This document shows positions 63,141 through 64,000 of a stretch of DNA of 64,000 nt, one piece after another. Below the pieces are notes generated by a model, which did not search any database, was not told where the DNA came from, and worked only from the letters and a program-made list of their open reading frames with translations. Source of the DNA: Aliirhizobium wenxiniae (GTDB taxonomy: Bacteria > Pseudomonadota > Alphaproteobacteria > Rhizobiales > Rhizobiaceae). A program made the translations under genes and the position numbers. The stretch is taken from the NCBI RefSeq assembly GCF_014201355.1, contig NZ_JACHEG010000005.1, positions 124,001 to 188,000 of the forward strand, given 5' to 3'. Position 1 is the first letter of the stretch. The number at the start of each line of letters is the position of its first letter.

Positions 63141-64000
63141 ATTGCCGGCGGCTGATGAAACGATGGGCGAGGTAGGCCGCGACCGCGGTGAATTCCATCA
63201 CGGGGATGATCGTGCCGAAGGAGGTGAGCGGGCTTGCGAAAGTTGCAGCCATCAGCCCGCCGACAAATCCGCCGCCCATCTGGATGAAGCCCATCAGCGC
63301 CGAAGCCGAACCCGCCACTTTGGGAAATGCAGCCAGGCCGGCCGTGACGACATGCGGCGACAGAAAGGCAATGCCGAAGGTGCAGATGCCAACCGGTGCC
63401 ATGATCGACAGGAATGTCGGATCGAGCAGATGCACGGACAGCAGCATCAGAAGGCCGCCTGTACCGCAGAAGCTGATACCTATCGAAACGGCTGCAGGCC
63501 CGGAAATGCGGCCGGATACCATCCGTAGGACGATTGATCCACCCAGATAGGAGCCGGTTTGCGCCAGCATGCCGAGGCCGAATTCGGTGGGGCTGAGGCC
63601 GACGACATCGATCAGGACAAAGGGCAACATGGTGCCCTGAGCATAAAGCGCGCCGATAGAGCCGCCGAGAATGAGCGAGGGAAAGAGAAAGCGCAGGTCG
63701 GTTATCAGGTCGGCATAGGTTTTCACCAGCGTGACGGGTTGCAGGCGCGAGCGATCCGGAACCGCGGTTTCCTTCAGCACGAAGATGCAGGTTAGCAATG
63801 CGCCGCCGCCGAAAGCGATCATCAGCAGGAAGATCGACTGCCATCCGAAAGCGGAAAGTGCAAGCCCGCCGATAGTGGGGCCGAGCGCCGGGCCGATCGC
63901 CAGAATGATGCCGATCATGTTCATGATCCGCGCGGCCTGTGCACCCACAAATTGGTCGCGGACGGCGGCGCGGGCAACGGTGACGCCCACCGAAGCGCCG
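63139..64000 (-). CDS. MFS transporter, Bcr/CflA drug-resistance type (partial)
   Basis: About 287 C-terminal residues are visible; the frame is open to the right edge, so the GTG at 63990 is an internal Val and not a start. SVGVTVARAAVRDQF is the conserved motif after helix 4 in Bcr/CflA and related 12-helix drug:proton antiporters. GIILAIGPALGPTIGGLAL (helix 5, motif C, antiporter signature) follows. Seven to eight further helices reach the end. It probably exports a drug or metabolite. It ends 53 nt beyond the argG stop, sharing the terminator zone. Confidence 0.88.
   Translation of the reverse strand, partial: GASVGVTVARAAVRDQFVGAQAARIMNMIGIILAIGPALGPTIGGLALSAFGWQSIFLLMIAFGGGALLTCIFVLKETAVPDRSRLQPVTLVKTYADLITDLRFLFPSLILGGSIGALYAQGTMLPFVLIDVVGLSPTEFGLGMLAQTGSYLGGSIVLRMVSGRISGPAAVSIGISFCGTGGLLMLLSVHLLDPTFLSIMAPVGICTFGIAFLSPHVVTAGLAAFPKVAGSASALMGFIQMGGGFVGGLMAATFASPLTSFGTIIPVMEFTAVAAYLAHRFISRRQ

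Overview
The window is a gene-dense, GC-rich stretch of chromosome from an alphaproteobacterium of the Rhizobiaceae (Rhizobium/Agrobacterium/Neorhizobium type). The evidence is a SAM-II riboswitch in front of metA, a GlnK-AmtB pair behind a sigma-54 promoter, a CtrA box before ftsK, CcrM-type GANTC sites, BI-1, DUF2794 and DUF2585 proteins, and at least six copies of short palindromic intergenic repeats of the RIME kind that are typical of rhizobia. Almost everything looks like core genome. I see no prophage, insertion sequence, CRISPR array or genomic island.

Layout. 1-8.2 kb: thiamine pyrophosphokinase (cut by the edge), riboswitch-controlled metA, an aldose epimerase, tRNA-Gly(GCC), a prolyl-tRNA editing protein, a thioredoxin-TPR protein, a Lon-N-domain protein with a Trm112-like partner, a UbiH-type hydroxylase and TesB. 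8.2-16.9 kb: glnK-amtB, ftsK-lolA, xthA, a cyclic-nucleotide-domain protein beside an OmpR-type response regulator, and an L,D-transpeptidase-like protein. 16.9-21.1 kb: leuC, a GAF-GGDEF protein and an MFS transporter. 21.1-26.5 kb: a translation and protein-export block on the minus strand (ffh, chorismate mutase, rpsP, rimM, trmD, rplS), interrupted by an oppositely oriented TSUP permease. 26.9-35.6 kb: a Tat-type metallo-hydrolase, heme oxygenase, a spermidine-synthase-like methyltransferase fold, dapF-mtaB-ftsY-yciB-DUF2585, and a membrane GGDEF protein. 35.6-38.8 kb: the cytochrome c maturation cluster ccmA-B-C-D-G, with a repeat element lodged between ccmA and ccmB. 39-46 kb: aconitase, TSUP, DUF1223, DUF2794, a GNAT enzyme and BI-1. 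46-54.5 kb: a YbbP/YbbA-like ABC exporter divergent from a TesA-like esterase, then thpR, phhB, a YkvA protein, a lone ECF sigma factor, an IalB-like protein and rlmN. 54.5-64 kb: a FUSC efflux protein with its MarR regulator, a TrpXYZ-like ABC importer, LysE, an SDR enzyme, a broken parD antitoxin, argG, and the end of a Bcr/CflA-type drug transporter.

The most interesting signals are regulatory and structural rather than a new protein system. There are five GANTC methylation sites within 100 bp between ffh and the metallo-hydrolase. A perfect CtrA box lies upstream of ftsK. The metA riboswitch is followed by a terminator that could compete with its pseudoknot. A strong plus-strand terminator beside tRNA-Gly has no gene to serve. 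A terminator separates rpsP from rimM. The ParD antitoxin carries an in-frame stop, and the ECF sigma factor has no anti-sigma neighbour. I found no convincing previously undescribed multi-gene system.
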